Part shown: positions 1 through 6,766 of the stretch, piece by piece
Numbering within the stretch: position 1 is the first letter of the stretch
How the letters are laid out: every line of letters begins with the position of its first letter
Origin: an uncultured Bacteroidia bacterium
GTDB taxonomy: Bacteria; Bacteroidota; Bacteroidia; Bacteroidales; UBA932
Direction of reading: 5' to 3'
DNA: 7,218 nucleotides
Assembly (NCBI GenBank): GCA_902796455.1
Contig: CADBPH010000124.1
Coordinates: 1 to 7,218 of the forward strand
The notes under the pieces: model-generated
The model's database searches: none
Told to the model about the DNA's origin: nothing
Seen by the model: the letters and a program-made list of their open reading frames with translations, nothing else
Made by a program: the position numbers and the translations under genes

Positions 1-16
1 TCCGGAAAAACAATTC

Positions 17-1126
17 CTAGACCTTCAGGAATACGTTTTTCTTGTACAGGAAATACAGGAACAGCCAGCATACCGCGACGTAACCCGCATTCAGGATGAC
101 CGCGCCGACCGGTTCCGGAACCAGGCCGGCCAGTCCACCCAGGAAAAAGCGGTTGATTCCGGAGAAACTGATGATCCGCATCGCCATGTAGATTGTAATG
201 GAATTCATGCCGATCACACGGAAGAAGAAGGTCCACTTTTTCCAGCCTTTCACGTCGATCAGCCAATAGAATAACGCGTACATCGCCACGGAATAAGCGC
301 CCACGACCAGGACGAACGTGCTGGTCCACAATTTCTTGTTGATGGGGAAAACCGTGCTCCACAGCAGGCCGGCCGCCAGAAGCCCGACGGCTGCCACCAC
401 CATCCACAACGTCTTTTTCTTTCCGGAGATCTTCTCCTCCGGAATCCGTACGAATTCGCCGAGGAACATGCCGAGCATGGCCGTCACGATGGCCGGCAAG
501 GTACTGAGGATTCCCTCCGGATCGAATTTCCCGCGGCTCAGCAGATGGTTGGGGATGAGCTGGCGGTCCACATATCCGACAAATGCGCCTTCCTGGGAAT
601 AGGGAGAAGCACCGGGAGCATCCGGAGCGACCAGGGCGAAGAGGGCCCAATAACCGAGCAGCAACACCCCCGCAATGACGATACGCCACGATACTTTCTT
701 CACATTCATGTAAATCAGGGCGGCAAACATCCAGGCCAGGCCGATCCGCGCCAGGACACTCGGCAGGCGGAGGGTTGACAGCTCCAACTTGAAGAACCCA
801 TTGTATACCAGGCCCAAAAGGCAGAGGACAAGGCCGCGGCGGATGACGTCCCAATAGATTTTCCCGCGCGGGAAACCGGCAGCCGTCCGCTTGGCGTAGG
901 AGAACGGGAACGTCATCCCGGAAATGAACAGGAACAAGGGGAAAATCGTATCATGGTGCGCCAGCCCATTCCAGTCCACGTGGGCCATCTGCCTGGCAAG
1001 CCAGGATTGGTCACCTCCGGGGAACAGGGCACAGATACTGACGATCAAGGCAGAGAAGCCCATGATGAACAACATGTCGAATCCCCGCAGGGCATCGATG
1101 GAAAGAAGTCGCTTGGAAGTATCCAT
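17..1126 (-). CDS. Multi-pass membrane acyltransferase-like protein (DUF5009 / HGSNAT-NagX-like)
   Basis: Predicted integral membrane protein of 369 residues with about ten hydrophobic segments, roughly at 13-33, 58-76, 94-113, 122-141, 149-167, 207-226, 240-260, 267-290, 302-320 and 342-362. The N-terminal RLLSIDALRGFDM stretch is the hallmark opening of the DUF5009/COG4299 family, which is related to lysosomal heparan-alpha-glucosaminide N-acetyltransferase. The HVDWNGLAHHDTIFPLFLF region at 49-67 matches the family segment H..W.G....D.IFP; His49 corresponds to the histidine proposed as the acetyl carrier in HGSNAT. FDPEGILSTLPAI (201-213) and MNSITIY (307-313) are further family blocks. 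By analogy it may move an acetyl group from cytoplasmic acetyl-CoA to a sugar outside the membrane, but the substrate is unknown. The ATG is the first in frame after an in-frame TAA 12 bases upstream. A GGAGGTG lies 24 bases upstream, too far for normal spacing. Length is usual for the family, and the gene is complete. Family assignment is firm, activity is inferred. Confidence 0.85.
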   Translation of the reverse strand: MDTSKRLLSIDALRGFDMLFIMGFSALIVSICALFPGGDQSWLARQMAHVDWNGLAHHDTIFPLFLFISGMTFPFSYAKRTAAGFPRGKIYWDVIRRGLVLCLLGLVYNGFFKLELSTLRLPSVLARIGLAWMFAALIYMNVKKVSWRIVIAGVLLLGYWALFALVAPDAPGASPYSQEGAFVGYVDRQLIPNHLLSRGKFDPEGILSTLPAIVTAMLGMFLGEFVRIPEEKISGKKKTLWMVVAAVGLLAAGLLWSTVFPINKKLWTSTFVLVVGAYSVAMYALFYWLIDVKGWKKWTFFFRVIGMNSITIYMAMRIISFSGINRFFLGGLAGLVPEPVGAVILNAGYVAVCWLFLYFLYKKNVFLKV

Positions 1127-1178
1127 ATCGGGTTGTGATTATTCGCGTTTCACCTCCGTTCCACGGGGATACGGAAAG

Positions 1179-1201
1179 GGGCGGGTCATACCGGCCCGCC
1201 C
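1179..1201 (-). terminator. GC-rich hairpin after htpG, possible terminator or leader structure
   Basis: Nine base pairs (one G-T wobble) pair 1179-1187 with 1193-1201 around a five-base loop. Read on the minus strand the stem is followed by a cytosine, then only three thymines (1175-1177), so it is a weak intrinsic terminator. It lies about 45 bases past the htpG stop and about 50 bases before the DUF5009 start. A TATCTTTA box sits immediately upstream of it, so it could instead lie at the very 5' end of the DUF5009 transcript. Confidence 0.55.
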
Positions 1202-1203
1202 TA

Positions 1204-1211
1204 TAAAGATA
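1204..1211 (-). promoter_or_regulatory. Possible Bacteroidota -7 promoter box for the DUF5009 gene
   Basis: On the minus strand this reads TATCTTTA, one base off the Bacteroidota -7 consensus TAnnTTTG. No TTTG-like -33 box is seen at 19-21 bases upstream; a run of six T (1225-1230) lies closer. If used, transcription would begin at the edge of the 1179-1201 hairpin. The call rests on a short motif alone. Confidence 0.3.
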
Positions 1212-1246
1212 GCAACTATTCCGTAAAAAACGTCCTTTCCGGAGGA

Positions 1247-3154
1247 TTATTCGTTTTCTTTGCCCAGGAAAGCATCCGCTGTAACCTTCTGGCTGCGCGC
1301 AATGAAATCGCTGAGCGCCTTCCCTTTCAGCATCCCGCCGGAGAGCAGGGCCAAGTCTGTCAGCTGGTGGAGCAATTCACTGCCCGCCGCGAAATCTTCC
1401 AGCTTCCCGCCGGCCTCGACGGCCGCCTTCTGCTCGCCGAACAACTTGGCAATCAGCGGATTCTCCATATTGACAGTAATATTGTACGAGGCCGGAAGTT
1501 CACCATAGAAATTCATGCCTCCGCCGAGGGCGGACATCTCCCGGTAACGGCGCATGAACTCACTCTGCGTAATCAGCACCGGCACATTGTCCGCACCCAG
1601 ATTGTCGGCTTCCACCGTGTACTCATTTTCCTTCGGCAAGACCGCCTTGAACAGGTCAGACAGCGATTTCTTGTCCTCTTCGGACATTTCCGGCCGCACC
1701 CGCTCTTCCGTCGGGATCAACCGGTCCACACTGTCGGAATCCACCCGCGCGAAGCGCGTGTCTTTCATCTTCTGTTCCAGCAGGTTGACAAAATGAGAAT
1801 CCAATTCGCAATCCATCAGGAGGACATCATATCCCTTTCCGCGGGCGGCGTCAATGAAAGCATACTGCGCCTGCAAGTCGGTGGCGTACAGGCAGACAAC
1901 CTTTCCGTCCTTGTCTTTCTGGCCGGCCTCGATGGCACTGCGGTACTCATCCACGCTGAAATACTTCCCTTCCGTATTCTTCAAGAGGGCGAAAGACATG
2001 GCCCGGTCGCAGAATTTTTCGTCGGACAGCATGCCATATTCGATGAACAATTTGATATTGTCCCACTTGGCCTCCAGGGAAGGACGGTCCGTCTTGAATA
2101 TCTCTTCCAGCCGGTCGGCCACTTTCTTGGTAATGTAACCCGAGATCTTCTTCACCGAGGCATCGCTCTGCAGATAGCTGCGGGAAACATTCAAAGGAAT
2201 GTCCGGAGAATCGATGACGCCATGCAGCAAGGTCAGGAAGTCCGGAACGATGTTGTCCACATGGTCCGTCACGAACATCTGGTTGCAATAGAGTTGGATC
2301 TTGTTCTTTTCAATCGCCATCCGCTCCTTGATTTTCGGGAAATACAGGATGCCGGTCAGGTTGAAAGGATAATCCACGTTCAAATGGATGTGGAACATCG
2401 GATCCTCGTGCATCGGATACAGCGCCTTGTAGAATTTCAGGTAATCCTCGTCTTTCAGTTCCGAGGGCTGACGGGTCCAGAGCGGCTCGATATTGTTGAT
2501 AATCTTATCCTTATCCGTGTCGACATATTTCCCGTCCTTCCACTCCTGTTCTTTTCCGAAGACAATCGGAACAGGCATGAACTTGCAGTACTTGTCCAGC
2601 AGGGAGGAAATCTTTCCCTTGACGGCGAATTCCTCATCTTCCAGATACAAGGTGATCACCGTGCCGCGATCTTTCTTCTTGGAAGCCCCCATTTCGAATT
2701 CCGGGCTGCCGTCGCAGGACCAGGTAACAGCCTTCGCTCCTTCTTTCCAGGAAAGGGTGTCAATCGTCACCTTTTTCGCTACCATGAAGGCAGAATAGAA
2801 GCCCAGGCCGAAATGACCGATGATGCTGCCGATCTGGTCCTTGTATTTCTCCAGGAACTCGCCCGCAGAAGAGAAAGCAATCTGGTTGATATATTTGTCA
2901 ACCTCTTCTTCCGTCATGCCGATGCCCCGGTCGATGACCCGAAGGATCTTTTTCTTTTCATCCAGTTCAATCCGGACATCCAACTGCCCCAGTTCGCCTT
3001 TGAACTCCCCGGAGGAAGCCAAAGCCTTCATTTTCTCCGTCGCATCCACGGCGTTGGCGACCAGTTCCCGCAGGAATATTTCATGGTCGCTGTACAGGAA
3101 TTGTTTGATTACCGGGAATATATTCTCGGTCGTTACTCCGATTTTACCGTTCAT
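1247..3154 (-). CDS. htpG: Molecular chaperone HtpG (bacterial Hsp90)
   Basis: Cytoplasmic ATP-dependent dimeric chaperone of 635 residues, close to the E. coli length of 624. The N-terminal GHKL ATPase domain (about 1-210) opens with TTENIFPVIKQFLYSDHEIFLREL; Glu30 and Asn34 match the catalytic glutamate and Mg-binding asparagine. DRGIGM (75-80) is the nucleotide-binding DxGxG motif and IIGHFGLGFYSAFMVAKKV (111-129) the ATP-lid region. The middle domain (about 220-480) includes PLNVSRSYLQ (320-329), whose Arg325 corresponds to the arginine that contacts the ATP gamma-phosphate. The C-terminal dimerisation domain ends in GKENE without a eukaryotic MEEVD tail. The reading frame runs upstream to a TTG at 3205, but MNGKIGVTTENIF is the conserved start and the extension would run into the hairpin at 3206-3231. 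The 92-base gap to the DUF5009 gene and the 131-base gap to the synthetase both hold hairpins, so htpG is probably its own unit. No CIRCE-type heat-shock operator was seen. Confidence 0.97.
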   Translation of the reverse strand: MNGKIGVTTENIFPVIKQFLYSDHEIFLRELVANAVDATEKMKALASSGEFKGELGQLDVRIELDEKKKILRVIDRGIGMTEEEVDKYINQIAFSSAGEFLEKYKDQIGSIIGHFGLGFYSAFMVAKKVTIDTLSWKEGAKAVTWSCDGSPEFEMGASKKKDRGTVITLYLEDEEFAVKGKISSLLDKYCKFMPVPIVFGKEQEWKDGKYVDTDKDKIINNIEPLWTRQPSELKDEDYLKFYKALYPMHEDPMFHIHLNVDYPFNLTGILYFPKIKERMAIEKNKIQLYCNQMFVTDHVDNIVPDFLTLLHGVIDSPDIPLNVSRSYLQSDASVKKISGYITKKVADRLEEIFKTDRPSLEAKWDNIKLFIEYGMLSDEKFCDRAMSFALLKNTEGKYFSVDEYRSAIEAGQKDKDGKVVCLYATDLQAQYAFIDAARGKGYDVLLMDCELDSHFVNLLEQKMKDTRFARVDSDSVDRLIPTEERVRPEMSEEDKKSLSDLFKAVLPKENEYTVEADNLGADNVPVLITQSEFMRRYREMSALGGGMNFYGELPASYNITVNMENPLIAKLFGEQKAAVEAGGKLEDFAAGSELLHQLTDLALLSGGMLKGKALSDFIARSQKVTADAFLGKENE

Positions 3155-3205
3155 ATCGTTCTTGTTTTTATAGTTTCCGCTGCGCCGGAGGCTCCATGCA
3201 AACAA

Positions 3206-3231
3206 TCAGGGAGACCCCGCGGCCTCCCTGA
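3206..3231 (-). terminator. Probable intrinsic terminator after the acyl-CoA synthetase gene
   Basis: TCAGGGAG (3206-3213) pairs perfectly with CTCCCTGA (3224-3231). Two more inner G-C pairs form past an A-C mismatch, closing a four-base loop. On the minus strand the stem is followed by TTGTTTG, a modest T-rich tract. It lies about 55 bases beyond the synthetase stop and about 50 bases before the htpG start, which fits a terminator separating the two genes. Confidence 0.65.
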
Positions 3232-3285
3232 ATCAATCAATAAATGTTCCACCGGCGGAAACTGCCAAAATGGCATACCCCCTGT

Positions 3286-4929
3286 CTACGTATACATAAA
3301 CCGCTTGATGCTCATCTTGGGGGTCTTTTCGAACGGCCGGTCCATCAACTCGACTTTCGTAATCTGGCTGTAGTTGGGAAGTTTCTTGTTCGACCCGATA
3401 CGGATATTCTCGGGAATTTCCGCCTTCGCCTCCGGATCGAGCAGCGACTTCGCAACGGCCTGTTCATCCAGGAAAACCAGGGCGACCAGCTTGCCTCCGC
3501 GGTCCACGACGACAGACTCCATCACATACGGCTGGTTGTTCACCACAGCCTCGATCTCCTCGGGATAGATATTCTGGCCGGAAGGACCGAGAATCATGTT
3601 CTTGGAGCGTCCGCGGATGAAAATATTGCCTTCCGCATCGATAATGCCCAGGTCCCCGGTCTTCAGGTAACCGTCCTCCGTGAACGCATTGGCCGTTGCC
3701 TCTTCATTCTTATAATAACCGATGCAGATGTTGTCGCCCTTGGCCTGGATTTCCCCGACAACATGCTGGGGATCATCCGAATCGATCCGGACATCGGCAC
3801 AATCGACCGCCTTTCCGCAAGAGCCCGCCACATACTTGGTCCAGTGCTCATACGCAAGCAGGGGCGCCGCTTCCGTCATCCCATAACCGACCAGGTACGG
3901 GAACTTGATCTGCTTGAAGACACGTTCCACCTCGGGATTCAGCGCCGCGCCGCCCATGATGAACTCCTGGACGTTTCCGCCGAAGGCCTGCTCCAGTCCG
4001 GTGCGGATCTTCTTGTAAATGATCTGCTTGATCCCGGGAATCCGCATCGCTACTTTCATGACCGGCTTGTCCAGGACCGGCTTTACTTTCGATTTATAAA
4101 TCTTCTCCATCACCAGCGGCACGGTAATCAGCAGATACGGCTTGACCTCGGCAAAAGCCTTCATCAAAGCCGCCGGCGTCGGAGCCTTGCCGAGCCAGTA
4201 AATCGCCGTCCCGTTGCACAGGGGATAGATGAATTCGATGACCAGGCCGTACATGTGGGCCATCGGAAGCATGGAAACCATGTTGAACTGATCCGAAGAA
4301 GGAACATGGCGCTGGCTGTAATCAACCGTGGCACTGAAATTCCGGTACGTCAGCATGACGCCCTTGGGGCTGCCCGTCGACCCGGACGTATAATTGATGG
4401 TCGACAAGTCGTCCCAGTTGTCCGTCGGATAGACGACGTCCTCCGGACCGAAATCGTCGGAATACTTTTCCTTGAAGAGCGCATCCATGTTGTCGAATGC
4501 GGCGGCGACACTGTCTTTCCGGCAGAAAAGGAGCTTCCAGGTATCCACATCAATGGCTGCCTCCAGGAGCGGCATTTTTCCGGCATCCAGCTTTTCCCAC
4601 TTGTCCGCATTGGTAAACAGGAGCTTGCTCTCGGAATGGTCGACCAAGTAATTGATGCTGTCCGGCGTGAAATCGGCCAGGATCGGCACAATCACAGTCT
4701 CATATGTATTCACCGCCAGGTATGCCATGCCCCAACGGGCCCCGTTGCGGGCACAGAGAGCGATCTTGTCCCCTTTTACAAACCCGGCCTTTTCGAAGAA
4801 AAGATGGAACCGGGCGATGGTTTCCGCCATCTGGGCATAGGTAAAGGTTTCGCCGCCGATGTTGTTCAGCGCCGGCTTGGTCCAGTATTTCCGGGTTGCG
4901 TTTTGCAGTCTTGCGAAATAATGCTCCAT
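3286..4929 (-). CDS. AMP-forming acyl-CoA synthetase (long-chain fatty acid--CoA ligase-like)
   Basis: Member of the ANL adenylating superfamily, 547 residues, a normal length for bacterial fatty acyl-CoA ligases. Such enzymes activate a carboxylic acid with ATP to an acyl-AMP and then transfer it to CoA. The P-loop is YTSGSTGSPKG (180-190), followed by LPMAHMYG (221-228), the A5 motif GYGMTEAAP (348-356), YLKTGDLG with Asp426 (421-428) and RGRSKNMIL (439-447), the hinge-region block leading into a short C-terminal domain. GPSGQNIYPEEIE (448-460) is typical of long-chain acyl-CoA synthetases. No carrier-protein or condensation domain and no membrane segment is present, so a stand-alone cytoplasmic ligase is likely. 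The C-terminal A10 motif is atypical: FEKTPKMSIKR (533-543) has Ser540 where a GK lysine is expected, with Lys538 and Lys542 nearby. The start MEHYFARLQNAT is the only good ATG near the AT-rich divergent spacer. Substrate chain length cannot be read from sequence, so I give no gene symbol; it could act on other carboxylic acids. Confidence 0.88.
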   Translation of the reverse strand: MEHYFARLQNATRKYWTKPALNNIGGETFTYAQMAETIARFHLFFEKAGFVKGDKIALCARNGARWGMAYLAVNTYETVIVPILADFTPDSINYLVDHSESKLLFTNADKWEKLDAGKMPLLEAAIDVDTWKLLFCRKDSVAAAFDNMDALFKEKYSDDFGPEDVVYPTDNWDDLSTINYTSGSTGSPKGVMLTYRNFSATVDYSQRHVPSSDQFNMVSMLPMAHMYGLVIEFIYPLCNGTAIYWLGKAPTPAALMKAFAEVKPYLLITVPLVMEKIYKSKVKPVLDKPVMKVAMRIPGIKQIIYKKIRTGLEQAFGGNVQEFIMGGAALNPEVERVFKQIKFPYLVGYGMTEAAPLLAYEHWTKYVAGSCGKAVDCADVRIDSDDPQHVVGEIQAKGDNICIGYYKNEEATANAFTEDGYLKTGDLGIIDAEGNIFIRGRSKNMILGPSGQNIYPEEIEAVVNNQPYVMESVVVDRGGKLVALVFLDEQAVAKSLLDPEAKAEIPENIRIGSNKKLPNYSQITKVELMDRPFEKTPKMSIKRFMYT

Positions 4930-4941
4930 ATCGATAAATAT

Positions 4942-4949
4942 AAAAGATA
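4942..4949 (-). promoter_or_regulatory. Possible -7 promoter box for the acyl-CoA synthetase gene
   Basis: On the minus strand this reads TATCTTTT, one base from TAnnTTTG. A TTG (minus strand of the TTGCAA at 4970-4975) lies 23 bases upstream, slightly longer than the usual 19-21. The leader to the ATG at 4929 would be under ten bases. The left half of the 4945-4956 palindrome covers this box. Confidence 0.35.
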
Positions 4950-4956
4950 CGTATCT
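4945..4956. promoter_or_regulatory. Perfect 12-bp palindrome, candidate operator
   Basis: AGATACGTATCT is a perfect twofold-symmetric 12-mer in the AT-rich divergent spacer. It overlaps the candidate minus-strand -7 box and lies about 50 bases upstream of the plus-strand box. Placement over a promoter fits a dimeric repressor site, but a 12-base palindrome in AT-rich DNA can also be chance. No binding protein is suggested by the window. Confidence 0.3.
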
Positions 4957-5002
4957 ATTATTGAAAACTTTGCAAGTTAATGAAAATTATACATAAATGG
5001 AT

Positions 5003-5010
5003 TATCTTTG
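5003..5010 (+). promoter_or_regulatory. Bacteroidota -7 promoter box for the HAD-family gene
   Basis: TATCTTTG is an exact match to the -7 consensus TAnnTTTG. Around the expected -33 position there is only a degenerate TTAATG (4977-4982), 20 bases upstream. Transcription would start near 5016, leaving a leader of about 15 bases before the ATG at 5031. No Shine-Dalgarno sequence precedes that ATG, as is common in this phylum. Confidence 0.55.
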
Positions 5011-5030
5011 TCCCGTAAAAAAGTATTTCC

Positions 5031-5870
5031 ATGACGAAAAAGCCCATTGTTGCCCTGATCTATGATTTCGACGGCACCCTGTCGCCCGGAAACATGCAGG
5101 AATTCGGATTCATCCAGGCTATCGGGTCCACGCCCGAGGAGTTCTGGACCAAGAGCGACAACATCGCCAAAGGGCAGGATGCGAGCAACATCCTGGCCTA
5201 CATGAAACTGATGTACGATGAAGCGCGGGCGCACGGCATTACCCTCCGCCGGAAGGAATTCAAGCGCTTCGGCCAGCATATCGAATTGTTCGAAGGGGTC
5301 CGGCAATGGTTCTCCCTCGTCAATGAATACGGGCAGGCGCATGGGGTCCGGATTGAGCACTATATCAACTCTTCCGGACTGAAAGAGATCATTGAAGGCT
5401 CCCCCATCGCCCACGAGTTCAAGCACATCTTCGCCTGCACTTATTTATACAACGACAAGGGAGAGGCGGAATGGCCGGGAATCGCGGTGGACTACACGGC
5501 GAAAACCCAGTTCATGTTCAAGATCAACAAAGGAATCTTCTCCTCCCGCGACGCCAAGCGGGTGAATGAGAGTACGGAAGACGACAAGAAACGCATCCCT
5601 TTCCCGAACATGATTTATTTCGGAGACGGGGATACGGATGTTCCCTGCATGAAAATCGTCACGATGTTCGGCGGAAACTGCATCGCGGTCTACAACCCTG
5701 CGGTTGACAGCAAACGGGCCGTCGCCGAAAAACTGAGACGGCAGGGACGCGTCAAATTCATCGCCCCCGCCGTTTATACGAAAGACAGCAAAGCATTCCG
5801 GATCGTCTGCGGGATCATTGACAAGATCAAGGCAGAACACGACCTGCAACGCCTTTCCAGGATGCCCTAG
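5031..5870 (+). CDS. HAD-superfamily hydrolase (phosphatase-like, substrate unknown)
   Basis: Predicted soluble phosphatase-type enzyme of 279 residues with no signal peptide. HAD motif I is YDFDGTLSPG (11-20), with Asp12 as the expected nucleophile and Asp14 as the general acid/base. Motif II is probably the INSSG segment (112-116). Motif III is a lysine in the TAKTQFMFKINKG region (156-168), exact residue not certain. Motif IV is YFGDGDTDVPCM (196-207), with Asp199 and Asp203 as likely Mg2+ ligands. About 95 residues between motifs I and II form a helical cap, the C1 arrangement seen in phosphoserine-phosphatase-like members. The DFDGT start makes phosphatase activity more likely than dehalogenase activity. 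The start follows a good promoter box and is the only ATG before motif I. It is divergent from the synthetase and convergent with aguB, so it is probably monocistronic. I do not recognise a characterised orthologue. Confidence 0.85.
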   Translation: MTKKPIVALIYDFDGTLSPGNMQEFGFIQAIGSTPEEFWTKSDNIAKGQDASNILAYMKLMYDEARAHGITLRRKEFKRFGQHIELFEGVRQWFSLVNEYGQAHGVRIEHYINSSGLKEIIEGSPIAHEFKHIFACTYLYNDKGEAEWPGIAVDYTAKTQFMFKINKGIFSSRDAKRVNESTEDDKKRIPFPNMIYFGDGDTDVPCMKIVTMFGGNCIAVYNPAVDSKRAVAEKLRRQGRVKFIAPAVYTKDSKAFRIVCGIIDKIKAEHDLQRLSRMP

Positions 5871-6754
5871 CGATACCGCTTGAGGATCTCGCCGTAGGCA
5901 TCAATCCGCCGGTCCCGAAGGAACGGCCAGCCACGGCGCACGTATTCCGTCCGGTCCAGATCGATTTCCACGACATGGACTTCCTCCCGGTCCGTGGAGA
6001 ATTGGCAGAGAATTTCTCCCTGCGGTCCGGTCGCAAAGGACCAGCCCCAGAATTCCAGACCCGGTGTATGGCCGGAAGGATCCGTTTCGTGCCCGACGCG
6101 GTTCACCGTGATGACAGGCAGTCCGTTCGCAACGGAATGTCCGCGCTGCACCAGTTGCCAGGCCTGGCGCTGGGTCTGCTGCTCCTCGGGAGCATCCGTC
6201 GCGACGCCACCGATGGCCGTGGGATAGATCAGCATCTCAGCCCCGGCCAGGGCCATTAACCGGGCTGCTTCCGGATACCACTGATCCCAGCAGACCAGCA
6301 CGCCCAACTTCCCGACGGAAGTTTCGATGGGATGGAAGCCCAGGTCACCTGGCGTAAAATAAAACTTCTCATAATAGCCCGGATCATCGGGAATGTGCAT
6401 TTTGCGATATTTCCCCGCGATGGATCCGTCTTTTTCCATGACGACGGCCGTATTGTGGTACAATCCCGGAGCCCTGCGTTCGAACAGGGAGAGGACCAGG
6501 ACAATCCCCAACTCCCGGGCAAGGGCCCCGAAATAATCCGTGGAGGGACCCGGGATGGGTTCCGCCAGGTCACAGAGTGCGGCATCCTCGCTCTGGCAGA
6601 AATAGACGGAATTGTGCAACTCCTGCAACACGACCAGGTCTGCCCCCTGGCGGGCGCAGGCGCGGATATTCTCTGCCAGTTTGGCCTTATTGGCGGCGAT
6701 ATCCGCAGTACACCGCTGCTGGATCATGCCGACCTTGATGGTTCTTTTGTTCAT
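5867..6754 (-). CDS. aguB: N-carbamoylputrescine amidase
   Basis: Cytoplasmic nitrilase-superfamily amidase that hydrolyses N-carbamoylputrescine to putrescine, ammonia and CO2, the last step of the agmatine route to polyamines. At 295 residues it has the family's usual length. The Glu-Lys-Cys triad is visible: Glu45 in VLQELHNSVYF (42-52), Lys118 in KYRKMHIPDD (115-124) and Cys155 in GVLVCWDQWYPEAARLM (151-167). The LHNSVYFCQ, APGLYHNTAV and EKFYFTPGDLGF segments and the GAEMLIYPTAIG block are typical of AguB rather than of other nitrilases. The start at 6754 gives MNKRTIKVGMIQQ, which matches family N-termini and has a GGA just upstream. A second in-frame ATG at 6766, directly after the aguA stop, would add only MIGT. 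It is 12 bases downstream of aguA and almost certainly cotranscribed with it. Its stop overlaps that of the convergent HAD gene. Confidence 0.95.
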   Translation of the reverse strand: MNKRTIKVGMIQQRCTADIAANKAKLAENIRACARQGADLVVLQELHNSVYFCQSEDAALCDLAEPIPGPSTDYFGALARELGIVLVLSLFERRAPGLYHNTAVVMEKDGSIAGKYRKMHIPDDPGYYEKFYFTPGDLGFHPIETSVGKLGVLVCWDQWYPEAARLMALAGAEMLIYPTAIGGVATDAPEEQQTQRQAWQLVQRGHSVANGLPVITVNRVGHETDPSGHTPGLEFWGWSFATGPQGEILCQFSTDREEVHVVEIDLDRTEYVRRGWPFLRDRRIDAYGEILKRYR

Positions 6755-6766
6755 GGTTCCGATCAT

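Noticed and set aside
3155..3205. A 17-residue N-terminal extension of HtpG from a TTG at 3205
   Set aside because: Family conservation begins at MNGKIGVTTENIF, the extension is basic and unrelated, and it starts at the edge of the terminator-like hairpin.
3263..3275. Small inverted repeat TGCCA-AAA-TGGCA downstream of the synthetase stop
   Set aside because: It has only five base pairs and no T tract, and the stronger hairpin at 3206-3231 explains termination better.
1367..3373. A 668-codon open frame on the plus strand opposite htpG
   Set aside because: It lies antisense to the well-conserved htpG frame, its protein matches no family I recognise, and it is rich in His, Arg, Gln and Leu, as expected from reading GC-biased codons backwards.
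3244..4980. A 578-codon open frame on the plus strand opposite the acyl-CoA synthetase
   Set aside because: It mirrors a gene with all ANL motifs, has no recognisable domain, and shows the same antisense composition. It also starts within the intergenic region with no promoter box.
4977..5849. Two minus-strand open frames (4977-5426 and 5445-5849) opposite the HAD gene
   Set aside because: Both are shadows of a gene with intact HAD motifs; the two fragments are interrupted and resemble no family.
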